64,000 bases of DNA from JBMOOG01 sp049324535 (GCA_049324535.1 JBMOOG010000019.1:211207-275206), one strand, 5' to 3'; counted from the first letter of the stretch, positions 20,210 through 28,796 are shown. Notes: generated by a model not told the origin, from the sequence alone. Numbers and translations are program-made.

Positions 20210-20266
20210 TCTCACTGGCCGAAATATCCCGGGGGAGTCCCGGAACGGGACGGGGGCGGAGCCCCC
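20210..20266 (-). repeat. Gene-end hairpin element (CCAGTGAGA-tail type) after bioY
   Basis: Read on the minus strand: stem GGGGGC/GCCCCC, stem GTCCC/GGGAC, then CCCCCGGGATATTTCGG and the tail CCAGTGAGA. It lies 59 bases beyond the bioY stop. With the copy on the other strand it makes a head-to-head pair whose tails (CCAGTGAGA at 20170 and TCTCACTGG at 20210) can pair. Confidence 0.7.
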
Positions 20267-20324
20267 AGATGCGGGAACGCCGCCCCGGGGGGCGGCGTCC
20301 GTCGCACGGCGGGAATGGTCCGGC

Positions 20325-20870
20325 TCAGCGGCGGGCGAGCGTGACCCAGGCCCCCGAGACCAGAAGAGCGGCGATCAGCGATTTCACCGCATCGCCCGGC
20401 ATGAACTGGACGCCGATCGCCAGAGCCTTGTCCAGCCCGCCGACGAAGCCCGACAGAACCGCAAGACCGGGGATGTAGAGCGCGGCCGACACCGCGAGCG
20501 CCACGAGCGCAAGCGGCAGGACGCGGCGCAGGCCGCGGTCGGCGGCAAGACCGGCCAGGTAGGCCATCGGCACGAAGCCCGCGAGGAAGCCCGCGGTCGG
20601 ACCGACGAGAGCGGCCCCGTTCGCGGCGTTGGCAAAGACCGGCAGGCCCGCCGCGCCCTCGGCCAGATAGGCCAGGACCGTGAGCGCCCCCATCCGCGCC
20701 CCGTAGGCGAAGCCGACCAGCATCACCGCCAGGGTCTGCAGCGTCATCGGCACCGGCAGCATCGGCACGCTGACCTGGGCCGAAAGCGCGATGAACGCCG
20801 ATCCCCCCAGCACCATCAGCGCCCGGGTGATCAGGGATTGCGAAGGAACGAGGCTGCGGGCGAGCGTCAT
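20325..20870 (-). CDS. bioY: Biotin transporter BioY (S component)
   Basis: A 181-residue integral membrane protein with about six hydrophobic segments. Family motifs: SVPMLPVPMTLQTLAVMLVG, GPTAGFLAGFVPMAYLAG and a conserved VQFMPGDAVK near the C-terminus. It binds biotin for an ECF transporter or acts alone; no bioM or bioN gene is nearby. MTLARSLVPSQ (ATG 20870) is the start, with AAAGG 8 bases upstream. I see no BioR-type site in the short upstream gap. It is divergent from the SDR gene. Confidence 0.94.
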   Translation of the reverse strand: MTLARSLVPSQSLITRALMVLGGSAFIALSAQVSVPMLPVPMTLQTLAVMLVGFAYGARMGALTVLAYLAEGAAGLPVFANAANGAALVGPTAGFLAGFVPMAYLAGLAADRGLRRVLPLALVALAVSAALYIPGLAVLSGFVGGLDKALAIGVQFMPGDAVKSLIAALLVSGAWVTLARR

Positions 20871-20980
20871 GGTTCTGGCCTTTCGGGTCTGCAAAATCGT
20901 GCGACACTTTCGCGGCAAGGCCGGCGGGTGTCAATGGACCCTTGCGCGGGCGCGGGCGCGGTGCGAAACGGGCGGGCATC

Positions 20981-21649
20981 ATGACCGAGACCCCGATCCC
21001 CGCCTACACCGGCCGCATCGCGCTTGTCACCGGCGCCTCGCGCGGCCTCGGCTTCGCCCTGGCGCTGGCGCTCGCCCGGCAGGGCTGGCACATCCTTGCG
21101 GTCGGCCGCACCGTCGGCGGGCTCGAGGAGCTTGACGACCGCATCCGCGAGGTCGGAGGCAGCGCGACGCTGGCGCCGCTCGACGTGACCGATGCCGGGG
21201 CGATGGACCACCTCACCGCCAGCACGCTCACCCGCTGGGGCGGGCTCGGGCTCTGGGTGCACACCGCGATCCACGCCTCGCCGCTGCAACCGGCGGCCCT
21301 GCTCGACCTGAAGGATTTCGACCGCTCGCTCGCCTGCAACGTGCGGGCGACGGCGGTGCTGATCCACCTCGTCGATCCGCTGCTGCGGGCGGGCGGGGGG
21401 CAGGCGGTGTTCCTCGACGATCCGCATGCAGGCGATCCGTTCTTCGGCGACTATGGGGCCACCAAGGCCGCGCAGATGGCGCTGGCGCGCAGCTGGCAGG
21501 CCGAGACCGCCGCCCACGGGCCGAAGGTGTCGATCCTGACCCCGCGGCCCTGCGCAACCGCGCTGCGGGCGCGCTTCTTCCCCGGCGAGGACCGCACGCG
21601 GCTGGCCGGTCTTCACGACGAGGCCGAGCGGCTTGTGGCGCTGATCTGA
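20981..21649 (+). CDS. Short-chain dehydrogenase/reductase with altered active site
   Basis: A 222-residue Rossmann-fold protein. The NAD(P) motif TGASRGLG is at about 14-21, and YGATKAAQMALAR supplies the usual Tyr and Lys. The position normally holding the catalytic Ser, about 13 residues before Tyr, reads FLDDPHAGDPFFGDY with no Ser. It may be a binding protein or use another residue. The ATG at 20981 is chosen because the product then begins in family style (ETPIPAYTGRIALVTG). Substrate unknown. Confidence 0.85.
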   Translation: MTETPIPAYTGRIALVTGASRGLGFALALALARQGWHILAVGRTVGGLEELDDRIREVGGSATLAPLDVTDAGAMDHLTASTLTRWGGLGLWVHTAIHASPLQPAALLDLKDFDRSLACNVRATAVLIHLVDPLLRAGGGQAVFLDDPHAGDPFFGDYGATKAAQMALARSWQAETAAHGPKVSILTPRPCATALRARFFPGEDRTRLAGLHDEAERLVALI

Positions 21650-21758
21650 CGCGCGGCGCCCTCCCCGCCGCGCTTGCCCGCCGGCGGGACGCGGGCTAAG
21701 CAGGCGCGGCAGGACAGGCGGGCCGGGACAGGCCGGATCGCGCGAGAACGGGGGCGGC

Positions 21759-22544
21759 ATGCGCATTCTCATCACCAACGACGACGGGATCAACGCGCCG
21801 GGTCTCGAGGTGCTGCACGCGATCGCCTCCGAGATTGCGGGCCCCGACGGCGAGGTCTGGACGGTGGCTCCGGCCTTCGAGCAGTCGGGCGTCGGCCACT
21901 GCATCAGCTACACCCACCCGATGATGATCGCGCGGCTCGACCACCGCCGCTACGCCGCCGAGGGCAGCCCGGCCGACTGCGTGCTGGCCGGCATCTACGA
22001 CGTGCTTCAGGGAGCGCGGCCGGATCTGGTGCTGTCGGGCGTCAACCGCGGCAACAACGCGGGCGAGAACGTGCTTTATTCCGGCACGGTCGGCGGCGCG
22101 ATGGAGGCGGCGCTTCAGGGCATCCCGGCGATCGCGCTGTCGCAGTTCCTCGGGCCCGAGACCGAGGATCTGGCCGATCCCTTCGAGTCGGCGCGCGTGC
22201 ACGGGCCGGGACTCGTGCGCCGCCTCCTCGACCGGGGGCGCTGGGACGCCGGCGACTACCGGCTTTTCTACAACGTCAATTTCCCGCCGCTGCCGGCCGC
22301 GCGCGTCAAGGGGCTGCGCGTGGCCGCCCAGGGCTACCGGCGCGACACCTTCTTCGGGGTCGAGCCGCACATCTCGCCCTCGGGGCGCAAGTTCCTCTGG
22401 ATCACCGGCGGACCCCAGCACGAGCCGACCGAACCGGGCACCGATGTCGCGGTCAATCTCGAGGGCTTCATCGCGGTCACGCCGGTGCGGGCGGACCTGA
22501 CCGCGCACGATGCCCTTGCCGATCTGGCGGCGCGGCTGGCATGA
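21759..22544 (+). CDS. surE: 5'/3'-nucleotidase SurE
   Basis: Metal-dependent nucleoside monophosphate phosphatase linked to stationary-phase survival. Metal-binding NDDG at 7-10 (RILITNDDGINAPG), then SGVNRGNNAGENVLYSGTVG near 94-113, and YNVNFPPLP. Full length at 261. It begins the surE-pcm-nlpD series known from other Proteobacteria; rpoS is absent, as expected in Alphaproteobacteria. Confidence 0.97.
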   Translation: MRILITNDDGINAPGLEVLHAIASEIAGPDGEVWTVAPAFEQSGVGHCISYTHPMMIARLDHRRYAAEGSPADCVLAGIYDVLQGARPDLVLSGVNRGNNAGENVLYSGTVGGAMEAALQGIPAIALSQFLGPETEDLADPFESARVHGPGLVRRLLDRGRWDAGDYRLFYNVNFPPLPAARVKGLRVAAQGYRRDTFFGVEPHISPSGRKFLWITGGPQHEPTEPGTDVAVNLEGFIAVTPVRADLTAHDALADLAARLA

Positions 22545-22578
22545 TGCGCGGCACCGGACCCGGGAGCGACTGCGCGGA

Positions 22579-23220
22579 ATGACCGACCAAGCCGAGCGCA
22601 CGATGCGGTTCCTCTACGCGCTGCGCTCGCATGGCGTCACCGATGCCCGCGTGCTCTCGGCGATGGAGGCCATCGACCGCGGCGCCTTCGTCCGCGGCAC
22701 CTTCGCGGCGCGCGCCTACGAGGACACGCCGCTGCCCATCGCCTGCGGCCAGACCATCAGCCAGCCGTCGGTCGTGGGCCTCATGACCCAGGCGCTGGAG
22801 GTCGGCCCGCGCGACAAGGTGCTGGAGGTCGGGACCGGGTCGGGCTACCAGGCGGCGATCCTGAGCCAGCTTGCCCGGCGGGTCTACACCGTCGACCGGC
22901 ACCGCCGGCTGGTGCGCGAGGCCGAGGAGGTCTTTGCCCGGCTCGGCCTGACCAACATCACCGCGATCGTCGGCGACGGAAGCCGCGGCCTGCCCGAACA
23001 GGCGCCCTTCGACCGCATCATCGTCACCGCCGCCGCCGAGGACCCGCCCGGGCCTCTCTTGGCTCAGCTGAAGATCGGCGGTATCATGGTCCTGCCGGTG
23101 GGGCAGTCCGATGCCGTCCAGCACCTGATCCGCGTGCGGCGGACGGAGGCCGGGCTTGATTACGACGAGCTGCTGCCGGTGCGCTTCGTGCCGCTGGTCG
23201 AGGGGATCGGCCCCGACTGA
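22579..23220 (+). CDS. pcm: Protein-L-isoaspartate O-methyltransferase Pcm
   Basis: Repairs isoaspartyl residues in aged proteins using SAM. The SAM site is EVGTGSGYQAAILS near 80, preceded by GQTISQPSVVGLMTQ typical of PCMT. The end DELLPVRFVPLVEGIG is also family-like. MTDQAERTMRFLYAL at 22579 is the start. Codons upstream in the same frame run into surE and are not conserved. 213 residues. Confidence 0.96.
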   Translation: MTDQAERTMRFLYALRSHGVTDARVLSAMEAIDRGAFVRGTFAARAYEDTPLPIACGQTISQPSVVGLMTQALEVGPRDKVLEVGTGSGYQAAILSQLARRVYTVDRHRRLVREAEEVFARLGLTNITAIVGDGSRGLPEQAPFDRIIVTAAAEDPPGPLLAQLKIGGIMVLPVGQSDAVQHLIRVRRTEAGLDYDELLPVRFVPLVEGIGPD

Positions 23221-23282
23221 GCGGCCGGTTCCGCCATAACAATGGTCCCGCAAGAACGGGGCCGGTGATGAGGATACGAGCA

Positions 23283-24482
23283 ATGCCCCTGTTTCGACGC
23301 CCGACCCTTGCCTCGACCGCCACGCTTCTGGCCGGGGCCGCCGTCCTTGCCCTTGCCGGTTGCGAGACCGACGGATCCTTCGACGGCGACCTGAGGCACT
23401 TCGGACGCGGCGGGTTCGACACCTCGGAGGCGGCGCGCAACGCGGCGCCGCGCCCCGCGTCGGATGGCCGCGGCATCATCTCCTATCCGAACTACCAGGT
23501 GGCGGTGGCGCAGCGGGGCGACACGGTGGCGAGCGTTGCGCAGCGCATCGGCGTGCCGGTGGACTCGCTTGCGTCCTACAACGCCATCGCGCCGAACACC
23601 CCCCTGCGCGAGGGCGAGGTGCTGGCGCTTCCCAACCGGGTGTCCGAGCCCTCCGGCCTTGCCGGGTCCTACGCCGCCGGCCCGATCGCGGGCGCAGCGC
23701 CCGGGTCGGGCGGGCGCATCGACGTGGCGACGCTTGCGGGCGGGGCCATCGACCGGGCGGAGACCGGAGCCGGGGCCACGCCCGCCCCCGCGGCTCCGGT
23801 CGGGCAGGAGCCGATCCGGCACCGCGTCGCGCGCGGCGAGACCGCCTATTCGATCGCCCGGCTCTACGGCGTGAACGTCAAGGCGCTCGCGGACTGGAAC
23901 GGTCTGGGACCGGACCTTGCGGTGCGCGAAGGCCAGTATCTCATGATCCCGGTCACCGGTGTCGCGTCGCCCGCGCCCGAGCCGGTGACGGCGCCGGGGA
24001 CGGGCTCGCCCACCCCGCTGCCCCCCTCGGCGGCCAAGCCCTTGCCCACCGAAAAGACCCGGCCCGCCGCCGAGGCCGCGAAGACCCCGCCCGCACCCGA
24101 CCTTGGCGGGCAGACCTCGGCCTCGGCCAGTTCCGCGCGGCTCGCCTTCCCGGTGCAGGGCAAGATCATCCGCGAATACCAGAAGAAGAAGAACGACGGC
24201 ATCGACATCTCGGCGCCGGCGGGCACCGCGGTGAAGGCCGCCGCCGACGGCACCGTCGCCGCGATCACCAAGGACACCGAGCAGGTGCCGATCCTCGTCG
24301 TCCGGCACGCGGACAACCTGCTGACGGTCTATGCGAACATCTCGGATGTCACGGTGAAGAAGGGCGATAGGGTCAAGCGCGGCCAGCCCATCGCCAAGGT
24401 GCGCGCCACCGACCCGGCCTTCGTGCATTTCGAGGTGCGCCAGGGCTTCGACAGCGTCGATCCCCTGCCCTATCTGCAATAG
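23283..24482 (+). CDS. nlpD: NlpD-like LysM/LytM lipoprotein
   Basis: Envelope lipoprotein that probably activates a cell-wall amidase during division. The lipobox LALAG-C27 marks an acylated N-terminus. Two LysM domains follow, at about 66-112 and 179-226. The C-terminal LytM/M23 domain (about 290-395) lacks the metal ligands: NDGIDI stands for the usual HxGxD, and FVHFEVR for HLHFE, so it is not expected to be a peptidase. This matches NlpD/EnvC activators. GAGGA precedes the ATG at 23283. Position after surE-pcm supports the name. Confidence 0.9.
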   Translation: MPLFRRPTLASTATLLAGAAVLALAGCETDGSFDGDLRHFGRGGFDTSEAARNAAPRPASDGRGIISYPNYQVAVAQRGDTVASVAQRIGVPVDSLASYNAIAPNTPLREGEVLALPNRVSEPSGLAGSYAAGPIAGAAPGSGGRIDVATLAGGAIDRAETGAGATPAPAAPVGQEPIRHRVARGETAYSIARLYGVNVKALADWNGLGPDLAVREGQYLMIPVTGVASPAPEPVTAPGTGSPTPLPPSAAKPLPTEKTRPAAEAAKTPPAPDLGGQTSASASSARLAFPVQGKIIREYQKKKNDGIDISAPAGTAVKAAADGTVAAITKDTEQVPILVVRHADNLLTVYANISDVTVKKGDRVKRGQPIAKVRATDPAFVHFEVRQGFDSVDPLPYLQ

Positions 24483-24536
24483 GCCGGGGCCGCGCCCCGT
24501 CGCCGTGCGCCGGCGTTCGGCCCGACCGGCGGACGG

Positions 24537-25379
24537 TCAGATCGCCACGCCCTCGCGTCCGGCCAGATCGGTGAAGAACTGCCAGGCGACCCGGCCCGAC
24601 CGCGCGCCGCGCGTCGCCTGCCACTCGATCGCCTCGGCCCGCAGCCGCTCTTCGGGGATGGCAAGGCCCCAGGCCGCGCAATAGCCGCGGATCATGTCGA
24701 GATACTCGTCCTGCGTGCAGGGGTGGAAGCCGAGCCAGAGCCCGAAGCGGTCCGAGAGCGACACCTTCTCCTCGGTCGCCTCGGAGGGGCTGATCGCGGT
24801 CGAACGTTCGTTCTCGATCATGTCGCGCGGCATCAGGTGGCGGCGGTTCGAGGTCGCGTAGAAAAGGACGTTCGCCGGCCGGCCCTCGATGCCGCCGTCG
24901 AGCACGGCCTTGAGCGACTTGTAGTGCTGGTCGTCGTGCGAGAAGGACAGATCATCGCAGAACAGAACGAAACGGTGGCTCCGGGCGGCGCGCAGGTGGG
25001 TGAGCAGCCGCGAAACCGTGGGCAGATCCTCGCGCGACAGCTCGACGATCTTCAGCGCATGGCCCTGCGCCAGCACCTCGGCGTGCACCGCCTTGACGAG
25101 GCTCGACTTGCCCATCCCGCGCGCGCCCCACAGAAGCGCGTTGTTCGCCGGCAGGCCGCGCGCGAACTGGAGCGTGTTGGCCAGAAGCGTGTCGCGCGCC
25201 CGGCCGATCGCCTGGAGGAGCCGCAGATCGACCCGGGCGACTTCCGGGACCGGCTCCAGCCGGTCGGGCGCCGTGTGCCAGACGAAGGCATCGGCGGCCT
25301 CGAAGTCCGGCGCGCGCCGAGGCGCCGGCGCAAGCCGTTCCAGAGCCTCGGCGATGCGGGTCAGGGCGTCGTCCGTCAT
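24537..25379 (-). CDS. DUF815-family AAA ATPase
   Basis: A 280-residue P-loop protein: Walker A GARGMGKSSLVKA near 83, Walker B FVLFCDDLSFS near 137, then the family block YKSLKAVLDGGIEGRP and RRHLMPRDMIEN. Its function is unknown; it resembles DnaC/IstB-type loaders. The ATG overlaps the tatC stop by 4 bases (ATGA), so it is read through with the Tat operon. Confidence 0.92.
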   Translation of the reverse strand: MTDDALTRIAEALERLAPAPRRAPDFEAADAFVWHTAPDRLEPVPEVARVDLRLLQAIGRARDTLLANTLQFARGLPANNALLWGARGMGKSSLVKAVHAEVLAQGHALKIVELSREDLPTVSRLLTHLRAARSHRFVLFCDDLSFSHDDQHYKSLKAVLDGGIEGRPANVLFYATSNRRHLMPRDMIENERSTAISPSEATEEKVSLSDRFGLWLGFHPCTQDEYLDMIRGYCAAWGLAIPEERLRAEAIEWQATRGARSGRVAWQFFTDLAGREGVAI

Positions 25380-26275
25380 GCCCTGGTCGCCCCGCCCTCG
25401 CCTTCGCCCTCGTCGTCCTCGTCATCCACCCAGAGCCCTTCGGCGCGCAACTCCGCCTCACGCTTCCGCTCGATCCGCCGGATGAGGAAGATCGAGACCT
25501 CGTAGAGCGGATAGATCGCGAAGAACATGATGAGCTGGCTCATCAGGTCGGGGGGCGTGACCAGCGCGGCCACCACCAGGATGACGACCACCGCATACTT
25601 GCGGATGCTGGCCAGGCCCTTCGAGGACACCAGACCGGCCTTGCCCATCAGCGTCAGCAGGACCGGAAGCTGGAAGCAGAGGCCGAAGGCGATGATGAAC
25701 TTCATCGTCAGCCCGACGTATTCCTGCACCGATCCCTGGAAGAGGATGCCGGCCGGCACCGCCCCCGGCGCGGCCGGGGCGGCGGGTGGCGCGTCGGCCG
25801 GCGCCGGCACCAGCGGCCCCTGCTGGAAGCCGAGGAAGAAGTCGAAGGCGATCGGCAGGACCACGTAGAAGGCAAAGACCGCACCCAGCGCGAACATCAC
25901 CGGAGAGGCGATCAGGAAAGGCAGGAAGGCGTTCTTTTCCGACTTGTAGAGCCCGGGCGCGACGAAGCGCCAGAGCTGGTAGGCGATGATCGGGAACGAC
26001 AGTACCAGCCCGCCGAAGAGCGAGATGTTGATCGCGACGAAGAAGCCTTCCTGAAGCTTGATGAGCACCAGCGAGCAGGCCTGGTCGCGCGCCTCGAGCG
26101 CGTGGCAGATCGGCTGGGTCAGGAAGTTGAAGATCGGGTTCCAGACCGCAAAGCAGGCGACCATCGCCACGAAGAAGGCAAGCACCGACCAGATGAGGCG
26201 GGTGCGCAGCTCGGCCAGATGCTCGATCAGCGGCGCGGCGGAATCGTCGATGTCGTCGGCCCCCTTCGCGCTCAT
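25376..26275 (-). CDS. tatC: Sec-independent protein translocase TatC
   Basis: Receptor for twin-arginine signal peptides, with six membrane segments over about residues 30-260. The N-terminal conserved block PLIEHLAELRTRLIWSV and the periplasmic loop after FFVAINISLFGG are present. A Pro/Ala insert (PAPADAPPAAPAAPGAVP, about 150-170) enlarges one periplasmic loop, and the tail is acidic. At 299 residues it is longer than the E. coli protein because of these. The start overlaps the tatB stop. Confidence 0.97.
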   Translation of the reverse strand: MSAKGADDIDDSAAPLIEHLAELRTRLIWSVLAFFVAMVACFAVWNPIFNFLTQPICHALEARDQACSLVLIKLQEGFFVAINISLFGGLVLSFPIIAYQLWRFVAPGLYKSEKNAFLPFLIASPVMFALGAVFAFYVVLPIAFDFFLGFQQGPLVPAPADAPPAAPAAPGAVPAGILFQGSVQEYVGLTMKFIIAFGLCFQLPVLLTLMGKAGLVSSKGLASIRKYAVVVILVVAALVTPPDLMSQLIMFFAIYPLYEVSIFLIRRIERKREAELRAEGLWVDDEDDEGEGEGGATRA

Positions 26276-26847
26276 GCGTCACCGGTCTTGCTGGCGCGCG
26301 GCGCCGGCGCGGCCGACTTCGCCGCGGGTTCGTCGGTTGCGGCGGCTGCGGTCGTCGCCGCGGGTCCGGCGGCTGCGGCATGGGCCGCGGGCGCCTTCGG
26401 CGCCGCGGACTTGCGCGTCACCGGCCGCGCCACCCGCGCGGTCGGAGTGGCGGCCGCCGCGTCAGCCGGCGGCGTGACCGCGCTCTGGGCGGCAAGGCGC
26501 GCCTCGGCCGCCGCGCGCTGCTGGTCGGCCAGCGCCTGCGTGGCCGGTCCCTTGGGGGTGGCGGGCACCTTGGGCTGCCATTTCTCGAAGGCGTCGGCGG
26601 CCTTGTCCAGCGCGTCGAGCCCGAGCCCCTTCTTCGAGGTCATCGACTTCAGGTCCCGGGTCGCCTCGTCCAGCCCGCTGTCCTTCGCGGCGTCCTCCAT
26701 CGCACGGGAAAACTCGCGGCCCATGGCGCGCGCCTTGGCGGTGAACCGGCCAAGCGTGCGGAACATGCCGGGCAGGTCCTTCGGACCCACCACGATCAGC
26801 GCGACGATCCCGATCAGGAGCAGTTCGCTCCAGCCGATGTCCAGCAT
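26272..26847 (-). CDS. tatB: Sec-independent protein translocase TatB
   Basis: N-terminal membrane helix MLDIGWSELLLIGIVALIVVGPKDLPG, then an amphipathic helix (MFRTLGRFTAKARAMGREF), and a long Ala/Pro/Lys-rich cytoplasmic tail to residue 191. TatB passes substrates from TatC to TatA. It lies between tatA (29-base gap) and tatC (4-base overlap). Confidence 0.95.
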   Translation of the reverse strand: MLDIGWSELLLIGIVALIVVGPKDLPGMFRTLGRFTAKARAMGREFSRAMEDAAKDSGLDEATRDLKSMTSKKGLGLDALDKAADAFEKWQPKVPATPKGPATQALADQQRAAAEARLAAQSAVTPPADAAAATPTARVARPVTRKSAAPKAPAAHAAAAGPAATTAAAATDEPAAKSAAPAPRASKTGDA

Positions 26848-26876
26848 CTTGCCCAGCCCCTATGGTCGCAGCCGGA

Positions 26877-27092
26877 TCAGGCCTTGTCCTTGTCCGCGGG
26901 CGGCGTCACGTCGCGCGCCGAATCGGCCGAGGCCTTCTCGATTTCGTCCGAGCCTTCCCGCACCCCTCGCTTGAAGGCGGTGATGCCCTTGCCGACCTCG
27001 CCCATCAGCGAGCTGACCTTGCCGCGCCCGAAGAGCACCAGCACGATCACCGCGATCAGCAGCAGGCCGGGAATGCCGATATTGTTGAACAT
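26877..27092 (-). CDS. tatA: Sec-independent protein translocase TatA
   Basis: A 71-residue pore-forming subunit: one membrane helix (GIPGLLLIAVIVLVLFGRGK) with the FG hinge, the amphipathic helix LMGEVGKGITAFKRGVRE, and an acidic tail. MFNNIG at 27092 is the start, with AAAGGGA upstream. The open frame further upstream is not family-like. It is first gene of tatABC-DUF815, divergent from the HTH regulator. Confidence 0.95.
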   Translation of the reverse strand: MFNNIGIPGLLLIAVIVLVLFGRGKVSSLMGEVGKGITAFKRGVREGSDEIEKASADSARDVTPPADKDKA

Positions 27093-27198
27093 GGCGGTCG
27101 TCCCTTTCGATGATCCTGGCGCGCCCCGGCGCCGGTCGGTCTCCGGGATAGACGCTCTTGGCACGCCGTTCAAAGCCATTCTGACTGGCGTCCGCCGT

Positions 27199-27222
27199 CA
27201 ACTGACAGTATTTTGTCAGTTG
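27199..27222. promoter_or_regulatory. Perfect 9+9 palindrome (operator) at the HTH gene start
   Basis: CAACTGACA - 6 bases - TGTCAGTTG is a perfect inverted repeat between divergent tatA and the HTH gene. Its right edge reaches the GGAGGA ribosome-binding site of the regulator, whose ATG is at 27231. The likely binder is that HTH protein (autorepression). The centre is about 120 bases from the tatA start, so an effect on tat is possible but less likely. Confidence 0.65.
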
Positions 27223-27230
27223 GAGGAGCC

Positions 27231-27608
27231 ATGAAGCGCGACGAACGGATGCACGATCTGATCGGGCTGATGCGCGACGGCCGGCTGCATACCGCCGAGG
27301 AACTGGCGCGCCGGCTGGGCGTCTCGACCCGCACCATATGGCGCGACATGGCGGAGATGGCGCAGACCGGCCTGCCGGTGCAGGGCGAGCGGGGCCTGGG
27401 CTACATCCTGCGCGCGCCGCTGCTGCTGCCGCCGACGATGCTGTCGCCCGAAGAACTGGCGGCGCTGGTCGAGGCGCTTCAGCGGCTGGCGCTGTCGGAC
27501 GCGCCGCAGGCTCGCGCGGCGCGCGGACTTCTGGTCAAGGTCGCGACGCTCCTGCCGCAGGCCGGGCTCGATCCGGCGCGGCTTTTCGACGAGCCGGGCA
27601 ATCCCTAG
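27231..27608 (+). CDS. Short HTH (DeoR/YafY-type N-terminal) transcriptional regulator
   Basis: A 125-residue protein. The N-terminal HTH_11-type domain at 1-60 (HTAEELARRLGVSTRTIWRDM) is as in YafY/DeoR proteins. It is followed by a helical segment that resembles the linker of YafY regulators, but the WYL ligand-binding domain is absent. The start is ATG 27231 with GGAGGA. The palindrome just upstream is a natural operator. The stop overlaps the stop of the convergent ABC ATPase gene in a shared CTAG. Confidence 0.82.
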   Translation: MKRDERMHDLIGLMRDGRLHTAEELARRLGVSTRTIWRDMAEMAQTGLPVQGERGLGYILRAPLLLPPTMLSPEELAALVEALQRLALSDAPQARAARGLLVKVATLLPQAGLDPARLFDEPGNP

Positions 27609-28723
27609 GCCCGGACCGGGAACACGAAGCAGCGGTCGCGGCGGATCATCAGCCACATCGCGGTGCCGGGGCGCGGCAGGAACACACCGGGGACCGTGGC
27701 CTTGAGCAGCGCCCCCCCTTCCTCGGTCTGGAACTCGACCAGGCTCTCGCGCCCGAGGAAGCGGGCGCGGACCACCCGGGCGCGGGCGGCGGTGCCGTCC
27801 TGCGGGGTCGGGCGCGGCCCCTGCCCGTTGCGGTCGAAGTCGATCTTGAGGTGCTGCGGCCGGATCACGATCTCGACCCCGGTGCCATCGGCCAGGCCGG
27901 GGGTCAGGAACTCGCCGAAGGGGGTGCGGGTGAGCGCGCCCTGCACCGTGCCGGTCAGCACGTTGATGTCGGAAAAGAACGCGGCCGCCGCCCGGTCCAC
28001 CGGGGCGTTGTAGATGTTGTAGGGCGCGCCGCGCTGGACGATGCGGCCCCCGCGCATGAGCGCGATCTCGTCGGCCATGCGCATCGCCTCGTGCGGCTCG
28101 TGCGTGACCAGAAGGACTGCCGTCCCTTCCTCCTTCAAAAGCGCCAGCGTGTCGTCGCGGATGCCGTCGCGCAGCCGTTCGTCGAGACCCGAGAAGGGCT
28201 CGTCCATCAGCAGGATGCGCGGCCGCGGCGCGAGAGCGCGCGCGAGCGCCACCCTCTGCTGCTCGCCCCCGGACAGCTCGTGCGGGAATTTGGGCCCGAA
28301 GCCCGAAAGCGCCACCCGGTCGAGGAGTTCCTGCACCCTCTCCATGCGCCCCGCCTGCCCGCGCGGCAGGCCGAAGGCGATGTTGTCGGCGACCGACAGG
28401 TGCGGGAAGAGCGCGAAGTCCTGAAACATCAGCCCGATCGAGCGCCGCTCCGGCGGGACGCGGAACACCGTGTCGCAGACGAGGTTGCCGTCCACGAAGA
28501 TGCGCCCCTCGTCCTGCATCTCGACCCCGGCGATCATCCGCAGCGTCGTGGACTTGCCGCAGCCGGACGGCCCCAGAAGGCAGGTCACCTGCCCCGCGGG
28601 GATCTCGAGCGACACGTCCGAGACCACCGCCCGCCCGTCGAAGCGCCGCGTCAGCCCCTCGACCTTCAGCCGCGACGGGGCGTCGGCCGGGGTCTGCGGT
28701 TCGGCGAGGCGGGGCAGGTTCAC
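27605..28723 (-). CDS. Orphan ABC transporter ATP-binding protein (Fe3+/FbpC-like)
   Basis: A 372-residue ATPase: Walker A GPSGCGKSTT near 52, signature LSGGEQQRVALARAL near 149, Walker B RILLMDEPFSGLD, and a C-terminal TOBE region with RPQHLKIDFDR. The pattern fits the ferric/sulfate/thiamine importer group. No permease or binding-protein gene is adjacent, so the partners are elsewhere or lost. Function beyond ATPase is uncertain. Confidence 0.87.
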   Translation of the reverse strand: MNLPRLAEPQTPADAPSRLKVEGLTRRFDGRAVVSDVSLEIPAGQVTCLLGPSGCGKSTTLRMIAGVEMQDEGRIFVDGNLVCDTVFRVPPERRSIGLMFQDFALFPHLSVADNIAFGLPRGQAGRMERVQELLDRVALSGFGPKFPHELSGGEQQRVALARALAPRPRILLMDEPFSGLDERLRDGIRDDTLALLKEEGTAVLLVTHEPHEAMRMADEIALMRGGRIVQRGAPYNIYNAPVDRAAAAFFSDINVLTGTVQGALTRTPFGEFLTPGLADGTGVEIVIRPQHLKIDFDRNGQGPRPTPQDGTAARARVVRARFLGRESLVEFQTEEGGALLKATVPGVFLPRPGTAMWLMIRRDRCFVFPVRA

Positions 28724-28796
28724 GCGAAGGGCCCGATGGCTGATGATTTCGGTCGGGTTTGACTATCAGCCCCGCAGCCCGCCCGCAAGGCTGGCG

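Noticed and set aside
20871..20980. Biotin riboswitch or BioR site upstream of bioY
   Set aside because: No TTATCTATAA-like site or conserved RNA structure is visible.
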